From Stutzerimonas zhaodongensis (lineage in GTDB: Bacteria > Pseudomonadota > Gammaproteobacteria > Pseudomonadales > Pseudomonadaceae): a stretch of DNA of 64,000 bases. Shown in pieces: positions 54,518 through 63,437 of the stretch. Location: the NCBI RefSeq assembly GCF_003696365.1, contig NZ_RFFM01000001.1, forward strand, positions 1,689,852 through 1,753,851, given 5' to 3'. Numbering within the stretch: the stretch's first letter is position 1; each line of letters starts with the position of its first letter. Under the pieces are notes generated by a model that was not told the DNA's origin, did not search any database, and saw only the letters and a list, made by a program, of their open reading frames with translations. The translations under genes were made by a program, and so were the position numbers.

Positions 54518-55861
54518 TCAGGCCAGCGCCGCCTCGGCAGCAGCGGAATCGGTCATACCGTCGTTCATGCGCTTGGCATCTTGGCAGAAGGTGCGCGAAG
54601 CCTGGAACAGGAACACCATGGTCAGCAGCAGCGAGCCCGGAATCAGATACATCGCACCGTGCAAGCCCTCGGCACGGAAGACCTCGCTCATCTCGCTGGC
54701 GCCTGCGGCGAGCATTGCCGACTCGGCGAAGTGGTCGGAGAGCAGCCCCACCACGACGGTGCCCATACCACCTCCGAGCAGATAGAGGCCGGCGAAGAAC
54801 AGTGCCATGGCAGTCGCCCGCAGACGCGGCTCGACGACATCCTGAATAGCGGTGTAGACGCAGGTGTAGAAGTTGTATGAGAACAGCCAGCCGATACTGA
54901 ACACCGCAACGAAAACGCCCACTTCGATACGGCCGGCCAGCAAGGCATATCCGGTCAGGAAGGTCGCAATGAGCATGCTGACCGCTGCAAAGATCAGCCG
55001 GCCTCGGGCGAAGCGCTGATGGATCTTGTCAGCGACCCAGCCGCCCAACGTGAGGCCGATCAGGCCAGTCAGACCGACGATCACACCGGTGGCAATAGAA
55101 GCTTCCACCAAGGGCACCGCGTGGTAGCGCATCAGCAGTGGCACCATGAAGGCGTTGCAGGCGTAGGTGGCGAAATTGAACGCAAGGCCTGCCAGCACCA
55201 GCCACCAGAAAGTCCGAATCGCCAGGACCTTGCGGATCGGCTGCTCGACGCGGGCCTGGGACACCTTGACCGTCTCCGCCGCGCCCCGCTGCGGTTCCTT
55301 GATCAGAAATATGAACAGCGCCAGCACCAAACCAGGCACCGCGGCTATGAAGAAGGGAGCACGCCAGGTGCCGAAATACTGGACCATCGAGCCGATGGTG
55401 AAAAATGCCAGCAGCAGCCCCAGGGGCAGCCCAAGCATGAAGATGCCCATCGCCCGTGCGCGCTTGTGTGCCGGGAACAGATCGCCAATCAGCGAATTGG
55501 CCGCCGGGGCATAACTGGCTTCGCCGATGCCGATACCCATGCGCACCAGCAAGAATGTCCAGAAATTCCAGGCCAGCCCGTTTACGGCGGTAAGCCCGCT
55601 CCAGGCCGTCAATCCCCAGCCCATGATCTTGCGCCGCGATCCGACGTCGGCCATGCGCCCCAACGGCACGCCGGCAATCGCATAGACAATGGTGAACGCA
55701 GTGCCAATCAAGCCCAGCTGGAAGTCATTGAGGTTCCACTCCAGACGGATTGGCTCGGCAATAATGGCGGGAATGGTCCGATCGAAAAAATTGAAAAGAT
55801 TGGCTAGAAATAGCAGAAACAGGACGCGCCAGGCGTTCGCGGCTTGAGTGGATGGCTGCAT
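54518..55861 (-). CDS. MFS transporter (Spinster-like)
   Basis: 447 residues with twelve predicted membrane segments and a central charged loop. The first-loop motif GVPLGRMADVGSRRKIMGWG (MFS motif A) and SLIGDLFPAHKRARAMGIFMLGLPLG are intact. This branch (bacterial Spinster / sphingolipid-transporter-like) includes transporters of organic acids in pseudomonads. It is the last of a probable three-gene unit with a hydroxypyruvate-isomerase-like and a beta-hydroxyacid dehydrogenase gene, suggesting a small hydroxy-acid or keto-acid substrate. There are 126 bp between it and the preceding gene. Confidence 0.85.
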   Translation of the reverse strand: MQPSTQAANAWRVLFLLFLANLFNFFDRTIPAIIAEPIRLEWNLNDFQLGLIGTAFTIVYAIAGVPLGRMADVGSRRKIMGWGLTAWSGLTAVNGLAWNFWTFLLVRMGIGIGEASYAPAANSLIGDLFPAHKRARAMGIFMLGLPLGLLLAFFTIGSMVQYFGTWRAPFFIAAVPGLVLALFIFLIKEPQRGAAETVKVSQARVEQPIRKVLAIRTFWWLVLAGLAFNFATYACNAFMVPLLMRYHAVPLVEASIATGVIVGLTGLIGLTLGGWVADKIHQRFARGRLIFAAVSMLIATFLTGYALLAGRIEVGVFVAVFSIGWLFSYNFYTCVYTAIQDVVEPRLRATAMALFFAGLYLLGGGMGTVVVGLLSDHFAESAMLAAGASEMSEVFRAEGLHGAMYLIPGSLLLTMVFLFQASRTFCQDAKRMNDGMTDSAAAEAALA

Positions 55862-55987
55862 GACGTCGCTCTCGATTTATTGTTATAGGCCGGTCGCCGG
55901 GCGACCGATGCTCGGAGCTGACTGTAGAGTTCTATCGCCTGTCTGTCTGTCACCATCACCTGCGCTTATGCCGGACGATGCAACGGC

Positions 55988-56770
55988 TCAGCGCTGCTTC
56001 CACTCACTCAGCCAACCTAGCCCAGCGGTAGTCCCGGAGTCGCCGGGACGATACTCGGCAGACAGCCAGCCGGCATATCCAGCCTCCCGCAGCGCGTCTA
56101 TCAGCAGCCCGAACGCCATCGAACCCGTTCCGGGAGCACCCCGACCCGGATGATCGGCGAACTGCACATGGCCGATTCGAGTGCCGAGCAGGCGTATGCC
56201 GGCGGCCACGTCCAGCTCCTGTCGTGCCATATGGTAGAGGTCCAGCTGTGCATGACAGTTGGGATGATCGACCCGCTCCAGCAGTGATTGCAGGTCTTCA
56301 GGTGTATTGATCAAAAACCCGGGCATGTCCAATGGGTTGATCGCCTCGCACACGACACCAATTCCGAGCAGGCCAAACGCCTCGGCGCTCTTGCGCAAGT
56401 TATTCGATAGCGTTTGCAGCGCCTGTTCGCGCGTTACACCTTCGGCCAAGCGTCCAGGCAGCACGTTTACGCAGGCGGGCCGCGTCATGGCGGCATAGGC
56501 AAGCGCGTCCTGCAGGGCGGCATCGAATTGCGCCTGCCGTGCCGGAACCGCCGCCAGCCCCGCACCGCCTTGCATGAAATCCCCTGCAGGCAGGTTGATA
56601 AGTACCAGCGGGAGGTCGGCACGTTCGAGCAATTCCTTCAGCTGTATGGCTGGCAGCTCGTAGGGAAACTGGATCTCGATACCCTCGAATCCGGCAATAC
56701 GCGCCGCCATGATTCGCTCGGCAAGCGGCGATTCGGTGAAGAGCATGGAAAGGTTGGCTGCGATCTTCAT
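55988..56770 (-). CDS. Hydroxypyruvate isomerase-family TIM-barrel protein
   Basis: 260 residues. The family features are MKIAANLSMLFTESPLAERI, GFEGIEIQFPYE, VLINLPAGDFMQGGAGLAAVPARQ, VVCEAINPLDMPGFLINTPED, LDLYHMARQELD and GHVQFADHPGRGAPGTGSM, with the metal-binding Glu, Asp, His and Glu positions of Hyi / OtnI enzymes. It interconverts hydroxypyruvate and tartronate semialdehyde, or a related 2-oxo-tetronate. Its start lies two bases after the stop of the dehydrogenase gene, so the two are co-translated. Confidence 0.9.
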   Translation of the reverse strand: MKIAANLSMLFTESPLAERIMAARIAGFEGIEIQFPYELPAIQLKELLERADLPLVLINLPAGDFMQGGAGLAAVPARQAQFDAALQDALAYAAMTRPACVNVLPGRLAEGVTREQALQTLSNNLRKSAEAFGLLGIGVVCEAINPLDMPGFLINTPEDLQSLLERVDHPNCHAQLDLYHMARQELDVAAGIRLLGTRIGHVQFADHPGRGAPGTGSMAFGLLIDALREAGYAGWLSAEYRPGDSGTTAGLGWLSEWKQR

Positions 56771-56772
56771 GG

Positions 56773-57654
56773 TTACTGCTCCCGAAACATGTTTACCAGC
56801 GTTGATGGATCGCTTTCCAGGTTGCCATTGCTGCCGTGTAGCCGCATCAACTGCGCAGCGAGCCCGGTCATTGGCGTGGAGCTGCCCTCTTCACGGGACA
56901 GCTGAACGGCGGTATCGAGATCCTTGAGCAGGGTACGAACGTGCCACTTCACCGGCTCGAACTCGCTCATGGCCATTTGCGGAGCAAGAATCTGCAGGGG
57001 TCTGGAATCGGCAAACCCGCCAGCCAGGGCTGGGGCAATGAGGCTGGCGTCGACGCCTGCGCGCTCGGCCAGCGCCATTACCTCGGCGATGACCAGCGCG
57101 TTGCAGGCCACGATCATCTGGTTACAAGCCTTGGTCACCTGCCCGGTGCCGACGCCACCCATGTGTGTCAGGCGCTGGCCGAGATGTGCAAGAACAGGCC
57201 GGATTCGCTCGACGTCGTCGCTGTGCCCTCCGGCCATGATCGCCAGGCTGCCCGCTTCCGCTCCAGCAGTGCCGCCGGAGACGGGCGCGTCGACCCAGCG
57301 CATGCCGCTTCGCGCCTCCAGATCCGCTGCCATGGTGCGCGTTGCAGAGGGCTCCAGACTGGAGTGATCGACCAGCAACTGCCCTGCCCGTGCACCTTCG
57401 ACGATGCCTCCAGTGCCGAATACCACTTCACGTACCACGGCGGTATCGGCCAGGCAGAGCAGAACGATGTCCGCGTGCGAGCACAGCTCGGCAGGAGTGC
57501 TCGCCTGGCGGGCACCTGCATCTATCAAGGGCGTGCATTTTTCCGGCGAGCGGTTCCAGACCGTGAGTGGGTAGCCGGCGGCAAGCAGGCGGCGGCACAT
57601 GCGCAGGCCCATCAAGCCGATGCCGGCAAAGGCGATGGATGGCAGTTCGGACAT
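56773..57654 (-). CDS. Beta-hydroxyacid dehydrogenase (tartronate semialdehyde reductase / L-threonate dehydrogenase-like)
   Basis: 293 residues from the ATG at 57654; the open frame continues 96 codons further upstream but overlaps the emfourin-like gene region and is non-coding. NAD(P)-binding GIGLMGLRMCRRLLAAGY, substrate motif DAPVSGGTAGAEAG and catalytic Lys in TKACNQMIVACN identify the 3-hydroxyisobutyrate dehydrogenase superfamily. The Hyi-like gene follows immediately, which points to glyoxylate or tetronate metabolism. No gcl (glyoxylate carboligase) gene is in the window. Confidence 0.9.
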   Translation of the reverse strand: MSELPSIAFAGIGLMGLRMCRRLLAAGYPLTVWNRSPEKCTPLIDAGARQASTPAELCSHADIVLLCLADTAVVREVVFGTGGIVEGARAGQLLVDHSSLEPSATRTMAADLEARSGMRWVDAPVSGGTAGAEAGSLAIMAGGHSDDVERIRPVLAHLGQRLTHMGGVGTGQVTKACNQMIVACNALVIAEVMALAERAGVDASLIAPALAGGFADSRPLQILAPQMAMSEFEPVKWHVRTLLKDLDTAVQLSREEGSSTPMTGLAAQLMRLHGSNGNLESDPSTLVNMFREQ

Positions 57655-57721
57655 GCAGTTGGCTCCAGATAGGCGGAGCAGGGATTCTAGCGTCCCGACA
57701 TGGCCGGCGGCCAAGCAAGGA

Positions 57722-58045
57722 TCAGAGTACCTGGCCTTTATCCCACAGCCTGACCAGTTCGCCGGGCGCCTGCTCCTCTGGCACCTGCAGCACCATCTCA
57801 TCCTCTTGCTCGTTTTCCCGGAAGCGCAACTCGATTCGGTAATAGCGGCGATCACCTCGCCCGCTATCTGGCGCGGCAAGCGGCAGACAGCCTTCCAGCA
57901 CGTTGCATATCTGCCCGCGCTGCTGTTCGTCGCAAGCGGCAAAGTCGATCTCGCGTGGGCGGCTCAGCGCCTGAATCGTGGCAAAGCCACCCTGGCGGGA
58001 AAGGCGGACAGTCGCGTCGCGGCCCAAAGGGGGGAGTTTTCTCAT
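57722..58045 (-). CDS. Emfourin-like M4 protease inhibitor
   Basis: 107 residues whose ATG overlaps the stop of the protealysin-type protease (ATGA, 58045-58042). The sequence (VRLSRQGGFATIQALSRPREIDF, RYYRIELRFRENEQEDEMVLQVPEEQAPGELVRLWDK) fits emfourin, a small inhibitor encoded beside protealysin-like metalloproteases. It has no signal peptide, consistent with an intracellular inhibitor. Probable role: block the protease before export or inside the cell. Family match by eye, supported strongly by the neighbour. Confidence 0.82.
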   Translation of the reverse strand: MRKLPPLGRDATVRLSRQGGFATIQALSRPREIDFAACDEQQRGQICNVLEGCLPLAAPDSGRGDRRYYRIELRFRENEQEDEMVLQVPEEQAPGELVRLWDKGQVL

Positions 58046-59106
58046 AGCGCCTCCAGCGTTACGCCGACGTCCGCCCAGGCCTGCTCGACCGCCAGCGCCT
58101 CGCCGCTGCCCTGACCGAAACGAGTGGCCGCGTTGACCACCGTCAGCCGGGCGAAAGCGGCGAAATCTGAGTCGTTGGCCAGACGCCGGTCACACAGGGT
58201 GTCGTACCAGATATGTCCCGCTCGCTCCCAGGCATAACCGCCCATGGCTGTGGCCGCCAGATAGAACGCGCGATTGGGGATGCCAGAGTTCAGGTGCACG
58301 CCGCCATTGTCGTCGCGTGTATCGATGAAGTCCCGCATGTGGCCTGGCTGCGGATCCTTGCCCAGCAACGGGTCATCGTAAGCGGTGCCTGGGTTGGCCA
58401 TGGAGCGCATCGCCGAACCCTGAACCTTGTCGGTCAGCAACTCGGCGCCAATCAGCCAATCGGCCTGGTCAGCGGTCTGTCTGAGGCTGAACTGCCGGAC
58501 CAGCACCCCAAACACGTCGGACACAGACTCATTCAGAGCGCCGGACTGGTTGAAATACACCAGCCCCGCCTCGCTCTCAGTGATGCCATGCGCGAGCTCG
58601 TGAGCCACGACGTCAAGCGACAGGGTGAAGCGATTGAAGATTTCGCCATCACCATCACCGAACACCATCTGAGCGCCGTTCCAGAAGGCATTTTCGTAGC
58701 CCACGCCGTAGTGCACCGTTCCAATGAGCGGGAAACCGTGATTGTCGATGGAGTCCCGACCGAAAACCTGCCAGAAGAACGCGTGCGTCCGGCCGAGCGC
58801 ATCGTAGGCCTCATCGACTGCAGCATCGGCTACAGGCGGCTGACCCTCTATCCTCGCGAGAACGCCGGGCAGCAACATCTGCTGCTGGGCATCATGAATA
58901 CTGCGGCGCGGCTCTCCCGGCCGGCCACGCTCCGGTAGCACACTGGCAATCGGCTGACGATTGGGCGGCCCCGGGTTATGCAGCAGGTTGCGTACATGGC
59001 TCAGCGTACCGAGCGCACGCTCACGCTGGCGTTCGGAACCGTTATCGATGATACGGCTGAGGATGTAGGGCGGGATGAAACCCAGGTGCGGAGTTCGAAC
59101 GGACAT
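58042..59106 (-). CDS. Protealysin-type M4 metalloprotease
   Basis: 354 residues. No classical signal peptide; the N-terminus carries the protealysin propeptide motif PPYILSRII (residues ~13-21) followed by a short helical propeptide. The catalytic domain has VVAHELAHGITE (His169, Glu170, His173), the third zinc ligand Glu in ALNESVSDVFG, and the substrate-binding His in GGVHLNSGIPNRAFY. Protealysins are neutral proteases secreted without a signal peptide or acting intracellularly. A near-perfect AAGGAGG ribosome-binding site precedes the ATG. The downstream emfourin-like gene overlaps it. Confidence 0.93.
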   Translation of the reverse strand: MSVRTPHLGFIPPYILSRIIDNGSERQRERALGTLSHVRNLLHNPGPPNRQPIASVLPERGRPGEPRRSIHDAQQQMLLPGVLARIEGQPPVADAAVDEAYDALGRTHAFFWQVFGRDSIDNHGFPLIGTVHYGVGYENAFWNGAQMVFGDGDGEIFNRFTLSLDVVAHELAHGITESEAGLVYFNQSGALNESVSDVFGVLVRQFSLRQTADQADWLIGAELLTDKVQGSAMRSMANPGTAYDDPLLGKDPQPGHMRDFIDTRDDNGGVHLNSGIPNRAFYLAATAMGGYAWERAGHIWYDTLCDRRLANDSDFAAFARLTVVNAATRFGQGSGEALAVEQAWADVGVTLEAL

Positions 59107-59257
59107 TGCGCCTCCTTAGACCAACGTGGATGCTGCCAGGGTCTCCTTACACCTCTGTGAACGCGGCCGGGCAGCTTCGCTTCTCTGCATACGGCCAGAT
59201 GACGCCCGGGTGCAGGGCTGATGAGCCTGCACGCTAAGGGGTACGTAAATTCATCTG

Positions 59258-59491
59258 TTAGTACTGCCCACCTGTCTCGGCAGGCGATGGCTCGTCATTT
59301 CCATGAAGCAGCTCGGACGCCTCATCGACATCAGTGTGTCCAACCAACATTCCATGCCTGGCCTTGAGGGCCTGCCCGTCGCACAGCAACGTGGTGGGAT
59401 CGCGATCCGTGATCACAGCCCCTTCTGACAGCAATTCGTCGACATGCTTTCGAAGCGAGTGAAACCTGCGCAATTCGTGTTGTTCATTCAT
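59258..59491 (-). CDS. Small hypothetical protein
   Basis: 77 residues from the ATG at 59491 (AAGG upstream); a GTG two codons earlier would give 79. Charged and soluble: MNEQHELRRFHSLRKHVDEL at the start, a mixed centre (VITDRDPTTLLCDGQALKARHGM), and an acidic end. It could be a small regulator or antitoxin-sized protein, but no motif is recognised. It stands alone between the protease and the ABC transporter. Confidence 0.6.
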   Translation of the reverse strand: MNEQHELRRFHSLRKHVDELLSEGAVITDRDPTTLLCDGQALKARHGMLVGHTDVDEASELLHGNDEPSPAETGGQY

Positions 59492-59651
59492 GGCCACAAG
59501 CCTTCTTCCATATAGGATTGGAGTCTAGTGGAACTGAGACACACATCACAGATCGTTGTTCAGCCGAACGCCGCTTCGCCCGGCCACCCCTCCGCGCCGA
59601 ATATTTGCCAGTTAGCAAGACGCAGCTTGCTTGCCCAACATGATCTGCCCC

Positions 59652-59657
59652 TATAAT
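59652..59657 (+). promoter_or_regulatory. -10 element of the ABC transporter operon
   Basis: A perfect TATAAT 38 bp before the substrate-binding-protein ATG; CTTGCC 16 bases upstream is the best -35 candidate. GGAG in the leader serves translation. Confidence 0.55.
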
Positions 59658-59694
59658 CCGCGCGCTTTTTCCGCTATTGAACCGGAGAACCACA

Positions 59695-60546
59695 ATGCTG
59701 AAGCGCACTCTGGCAGCCGTCACCGGCCTTGCCCTTTCCTTGTCTATTGTTACCGCACAAGCTGCCGACGCCCTTCGCGTCTCGGCAATCCCCGACGAAG
59801 CCCCTACCGAACTGATCCGCAAGTTCGAACCGCTGGGCAAATACCTCGAAAAAGAACTGGGCATGCCGGTGAAATTCACGCCGGTTTCCGATTACGCCGC
59901 GGTGGTGGAATCCCTCGCCTCAGATCGTCTCGACCTTGCCTGGCTGGGTGGCTTCACCTTCGTCCAGACCCGCCTGAAGACCGGCGATGCAGTTCCGCTG
60001 GTTCAGCGCGAGCAGGATCAACAGTTCACCAGCAAATTCATCACCGCCGATCCCGAAGTGAAGACCCTGCAGGACCTCAAAGGCAAAACCTTTGCTTTCG
60101 GCTCGGTGTCTTCGACATCCGGAAGCCTGATGCCACGCTATTTCATGTTGCGCGACGGCATCGACCCTGAGCAGTTCTTCAAGCGCATCGCCTATTCGGG
60201 CGCACATGACGCCACCGCAGCCTGGGTGGAAGCCGGCAAGGCCGACGCCGGGGTGCTCAACGCATCGGTATGGGACAAGCTCGTTGCCAGTGGCAAGGTC
60301 GACACCAACAAAGTGCGAGTAATTTCCACCACGCCGCCGTACTACGACTACAACTGGACAGTGCGCGGCTCACTCGACCCGGCGCTCGCCAACAAGATCA
60401 AGAACGCCTTCCTGGCACTCGACCCGGCCAATCCGGAACATAAGGAAATTCTCGACTTGCAGGCAGCCAGTCGCTTCATAGAGACCCGTCCGGAAAATTA
60501 CGAGAGCATCGAGGAAGCCGCCCGCGCCGCAGGCCTTCTGAAGTGA
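59695..60546 (+). CDS. PhnD-type ABC transporter substrate-binding protein (phosphonate/phosphite/selenate-like)
   Basis: 283 residues from the ATG at 59695 (GGAGAA upstream) with a signal peptide (MLKRTLAAVTGLALSLSIVTAQA). The PhnD fold is seen in LRVSAIPDEAPTELIRKFEPLGKYLEKELGM, LAWLGGFTFVQTR, KGKTFAFGSVSSTSGSLMPRYF, and AYSGAHDATAAWVEAGKADAGVLN. The binding-site Ser/Thr cluster (SVSSTSGS) is as in phosphonate/phosphite binders. In pseudomonads this type is also annotated as a putative selenate binder. First of four overlapping transporter genes; no phn catabolic genes nearby. Confidence 0.9.
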   Translation: MLKRTLAAVTGLALSLSIVTAQAADALRVSAIPDEAPTELIRKFEPLGKYLEKELGMPVKFTPVSDYAAVVESLASDRLDLAWLGGFTFVQTRLKTGDAVPLVQREQDQQFTSKFITADPEVKTLQDLKGKTFAFGSVSSTSGSLMPRYFMLRDGIDPEQFFKRIAYSGAHDATAAWVEAGKADAGVLNASVWDKLVASGKVDTNKVRVISTTPPYYDYNWTVRGSLDPALANKIKNAFLALDPANPEHKEILDLQAASRFIETRPENYESIEEAARAAGLLK

Positions 60547-61415
60547 GCGATGGCGCATTGCGCGCCTCGGTCTCTCTGGCTTCGGAACCACAGGATATGC
60601 AGGGTCGCGTGCCTGCGCTGACGCTCAAGGGCGTGGGCTATCGCCACGCCAATGGCCAGAGAGCGCTGCAGGACGTAGCGCTTACCATCGGTCGCGGTGA
60701 ACGCGTGGCGATCATCGGACCGTCCGGGGCCGGGAAAACCACCCTGCTGCGCCTGCTGGCGAGCCATCTGCAGCCTCATGAAGGCCAGCTTGGCATTCTC
60801 GAACTTGATCCCTGGCAGCTGTCCACGGCTTCCCGAAAGAGGCTTCGCGCGCGGATAGGCTTGATTCATCAGGCACCGCCGCTGCCACCGAGGCAGCGAG
60901 TCATCACCTCGGTTCTGGCCGGACGGCTTGGCCAATGGTCACTGACTCGAGGACTGATCAGCCTCGCGTACCCCCTGGACAGAAGCGGCGCATCAGAGGC
61001 GCTGAGCCGGCTGGATCTGGCGGACAAACTCTATGAGCGTTGCGACCAACTGTCTGGTGGCCAACTGCAGCGCGTAGGCATTGCCCGCGTGCTCTATCAG
61101 AGACCTGAACTGGTCCTGGCTGACGAGCCGGTGTCGGCCATGGATCCGGTGCTCGCCAGCCATTCGTTGGGCGTGCTGACGCGGGACGCTTCGCAGCGAC
61201 AGGCGACGCTACTGGCCAGTCTGCATGCGGTCGACCTGGCACTCGAGCACTTCCCGCGCGTCATAGGTGTGCGAGGCGGCAGCATCCTTTTCGACAAGCC
61301 TGCCAGTCAGCTGAGCCGCCATGAGCTGGATGCGCTGTACGCCAACGTGCAGCTGAGCGGCGAACCCCAGGCACTGCCGCGCGTCGACCAGAGCCTTCAT
61401 ATCCCGCGATGCTGA
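60543..61415 (+). CDS. ABC transporter ATP-binding protein (PhnC-like)
   Basis: 290 residues, GTG start overlapping the previous stop (GTGA). Walker A GPSGAGKTTLLRLL, Q-loop region LIHQAPPLPPRQR, signature QLSGGQLQRVGIARVL, Walker B ELVLADEPVSAMD and the H-loop ASLHAVDLA are all intact. It powers the PhnD-type importer. The 20-residue N-terminal extension before the ATPase fold is unusual. Its end overlaps the first permease gene by seven bases. Confidence 0.92.
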   Translation: MSDGALRASVSLASEPQDMQGRVPALTLKGVGYRHANGQRALQDVALTIGRGERVAIIGPSGAGKTTLLRLLASHLQPHEGQLGILELDPWQLSTASRKRLRARIGLIHQAPPLPPRQRVITSVLAGRLGQWSLTRGLISLAYPLDRSGASEALSRLDLADKLYERCDQLSGGQLQRVGIARVLYQRPELVLADEPVSAMDPVLASHSLGVLTRDASQRQATLLASLHAVDLALEHFPRVIGVRGGSILFDKPASQLSRHELDALYANVQLSGEPQALPRVDQSLHIPRC

Positions 61416-62242
61416 ACCCTGTCCAATCCCAGCGCGACCCTGCGGCAGCCTCCCGCCTGATCTTGACCGTGCTGGCGCTGGCCTTGCTGTGGCCTGGACT
61501 GCATCTGAGCGAACTGGATATCGGCGTGCTGTTCGACGGCACCAATGCCGGCACCATGGGCACCTTTGTTTCTGGCTTCTGGCCGCCCGCGCACGACCAG
61601 GACTTCCTTAGTCTGTTGCTGCTCGCAACGCTGGAAACGCTCGCCATCGCAACCGCCGGCATGGCTTTGGCACTGGCAGTCGCTCTGCCCTGCGCGCTGC
61701 TGGCGACACGTGCGCTTTCCGTCTCGGCACTGAGTCGTGGAGGGCGCCCCAAGCCATTGGCGCACGCTTTGCGCTGGCCAGTGAGAGGCTTGTTGATCGT
61801 CCTACGCAGCATCCCGGAGATCGTCTGGGCGCTGCTGTTCGTCCGAGCGGTGGGGCTAGGGCCAACCGCCGGGGTGTTGGCGATAGCCATTACCTATGCC
61901 GGAATGCTGGGCAAGGTCTACGCAGAGATTTTCGAATCGGTGGACCCGTTACCGACGCGCGCACTCATCGGCTCAGGTGCCTCACGGCTGCAGGCTTTCG
62001 CGTATGGCGTGCTACCTCAGGCGACTGGCGAGATGCTGTCCTATACCGTTTACCGCTGGGAGTGTGCGGTGCGCGCGTCGGTGGTGATGGGCTTCGTCGG
62101 GGCCGGTGGCCTGGGCCAGCAAATGGACTTGTCGATGCGTATGTTCGCCGGCGGAGAAGTCGCCAGCATGCTGCTCACCTTCCTGGTACTGGTGCTGATA
62201 GCCGATCTGATCAGCCAGCTGCTGCGCCGGAGATTCGTATGA
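61409..62242 (+). CDS. ABC transporter permease 1 (PhnE-like)
   Basis: 277 residues with about six membrane segments. The EAA-type loop appears as EIFESVDPLPTRALIGSGASRLQAFAYGVLPQ, and the C-terminus has VVMGFVGAGGLGQQMDLSMRMF. It overlaps the ATPase gene at the start and the second permease gene at the end (ATGA at 62239-62242). Together the two permeases form a heterodimeric channel. Confidence 0.92.
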   Translation: MLNPVQSQRDPAAASRLILTVLALALLWPGLHLSELDIGVLFDGTNAGTMGTFVSGFWPPAHDQDFLSLLLLATLETLAIATAGMALALAVALPCALLATRALSVSALSRGGRPKPLAHALRWPVRGLLIVLRSIPEIVWALLFVRAVGLGPTAGVLAIAITYAGMLGKVYAEIFESVDPLPTRALIGSGASRLQAFAYGVLPQATGEMLSYTVYRWECAVRASVVMGFVGAGGLGQQMDLSMRMFAGGEVASMLLTFLVLVLIADLISQLLRRRFV

Positions 62243-63006
62243 AATCGCTGTCGCGCGCAGCCCTGCCCTTGCTGCTGATCCTGGTTGTGGTTGCCTCCTT
62301 CGCTTACCTGCAACTGGAAGCCAAGGCGCTGTTCAGCCACGACGGACTTCGTCAGATGGCCAGCTACGCCTCCGGCTTTCTTGACCCTGACCTGTCGCCC
62401 GCTCATTTGAGGGCGATCGGCCTTGGCGCCTTGGAAACCTTGGCAATGTCGGCCATGGGCACCCTGCTGGCCGCTGTACTCGGCCTGCTGCTGGCGCTGC
62501 CGGCATCGGGCCGTTTCGGTCTTGTCGCAAAGGGCGCGTCGCGACTGTTGCTCAATGCCCTTCGCGCCATACCGGAGCTGGTCTGGGCCGCACTGATGGT
62601 TCTGGCCGCAGGCCTGGGACCCAATGCAGGCACCCTTGCCCTGGCGCTGCACACCGCCGGTGTATTGGGGCGGCTGTTCGCCGAAGCACTGGAAAACACC
62701 CCGACGGCTCCCGCCGATGCGCTGCGTTTGTCCGGCAGCGGCCGAATCAGCGCTTTCTGCTACGGCACCCTACCCATGCTCTGGCCGCAGTTGATGGCCT
62801 ACACCCTCTATCGCTGGGAAAACAATATTCGCATGGCCAGCGTGCTTGGTTTCGTCGGCGCCGGAGGTCTGGGACAGATGCTCTACATGAGCCTCAGCCT
62901 GTTTCAGGAGGCCCAGGCGTCGACGATCATTACGGCGATGCTGCTGATGGTGTTGGCCGTGGACGCACTCAGCGGCTGGGCTCGAATGCGCTGGGTGCGC
63001 GGCTAA
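62239..63006 (+). CDS. ABC transporter permease 2 (PhnE-like)
   Basis: 255 residues from the ATG at 62239, coupled to permease 1. It is homologous to permease 1: EALENTPTAPADALRLSGSGRISAFCYGTLPM (EAA loop) and SVLGFVGAGGLGQMLYMSL. The presence of two different permeases rather than one PhnE copy suggests a duplicated, specialised importer. The operon ends here; the DUF2288 gene is convergent 12 bp away. Confidence 0.92.
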   Translation: MKSLSRAALPLLLILVVVASFAYLQLEAKALFSHDGLRQMASYASGFLDPDLSPAHLRAIGLGALETLAMSAMGTLLAAVLGLLLALPASGRFGLVAKGASRLLLNALRAIPELVWAALMVLAAGLGPNAGTLALALHTAGVLGRLFAEALENTPTAPADALRLSGSGRISAFCYGTLPMLWPQLMAYTLYRWENNIRMASVLGFVGAGGLGQMLYMSLSLFQEAQASTIITAMLLMVLAVDALSGWARMRWVRG

Positions 63007-63018
63007 CGCTGACTTGAT

Positions 63019-63336
63019 TCAGTGCAGACTGGGTTTGTCTGCCCTTTCCTGCACCAGCACCCAGGGGGCCACGACGACCGCCCAGAGCGACGGGTCCCGC
63101 TCAAACCAGTCCTGAGCCTCTTCTGCTTCCAGCTTGGCGAGATGGCCGGCGGCCAGCCAGGCTGCGACCTTCTCCCGATCATCCTGCGCCACGGCCTGCG
63201 CCGCCTCGATCAGATCGAATTCACTGGCGACTCGCAGCAAAGCACCGCGGGCGAAGAAGGGCTGAAGCTCCTGCCAGGAGATCGATGCCGTTTCGCCCAG
63301 CAGCTTGGCATAGAGAGTGCTTGAATCTTCGCTCAT
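63019..63336 (-). CDS. DUF2288 protein
   Basis: 105 residues from the ATG at 63336 (GGTGG upstream). The sequence SSTLYAKLLGETASISWQELQPFFARGALL, FDLIEAAQAVAQDDREKVAAWLAAGHL and ERDPSLWAVVVAPWVLVQ is the full DUF2288 pattern of gammaproteobacteria. Small, soluble, function unknown. The open frame upstream of this start lacks a ribosome-binding site. It is divergent from braC. Confidence 0.88.
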   Translation of the reverse strand: MSEDSSTLYAKLLGETASISWQELQPFFARGALLRVASEFDLIEAAQAVAQDDREKVAAWLAAGHLAKLEAEEAQDWFERDPSLWAVVVAPWVLVQERADKPSLH

Positions 63337-63437
63337 GAGTACCACCCGGCTCGTAAAGGGCGCAATGATAGCGCTCGGGTGAATCTCATCAAACGGATGG
63401 AATTCCTGACTGTGCAAACAGGTGCTGACGCTTCTAC

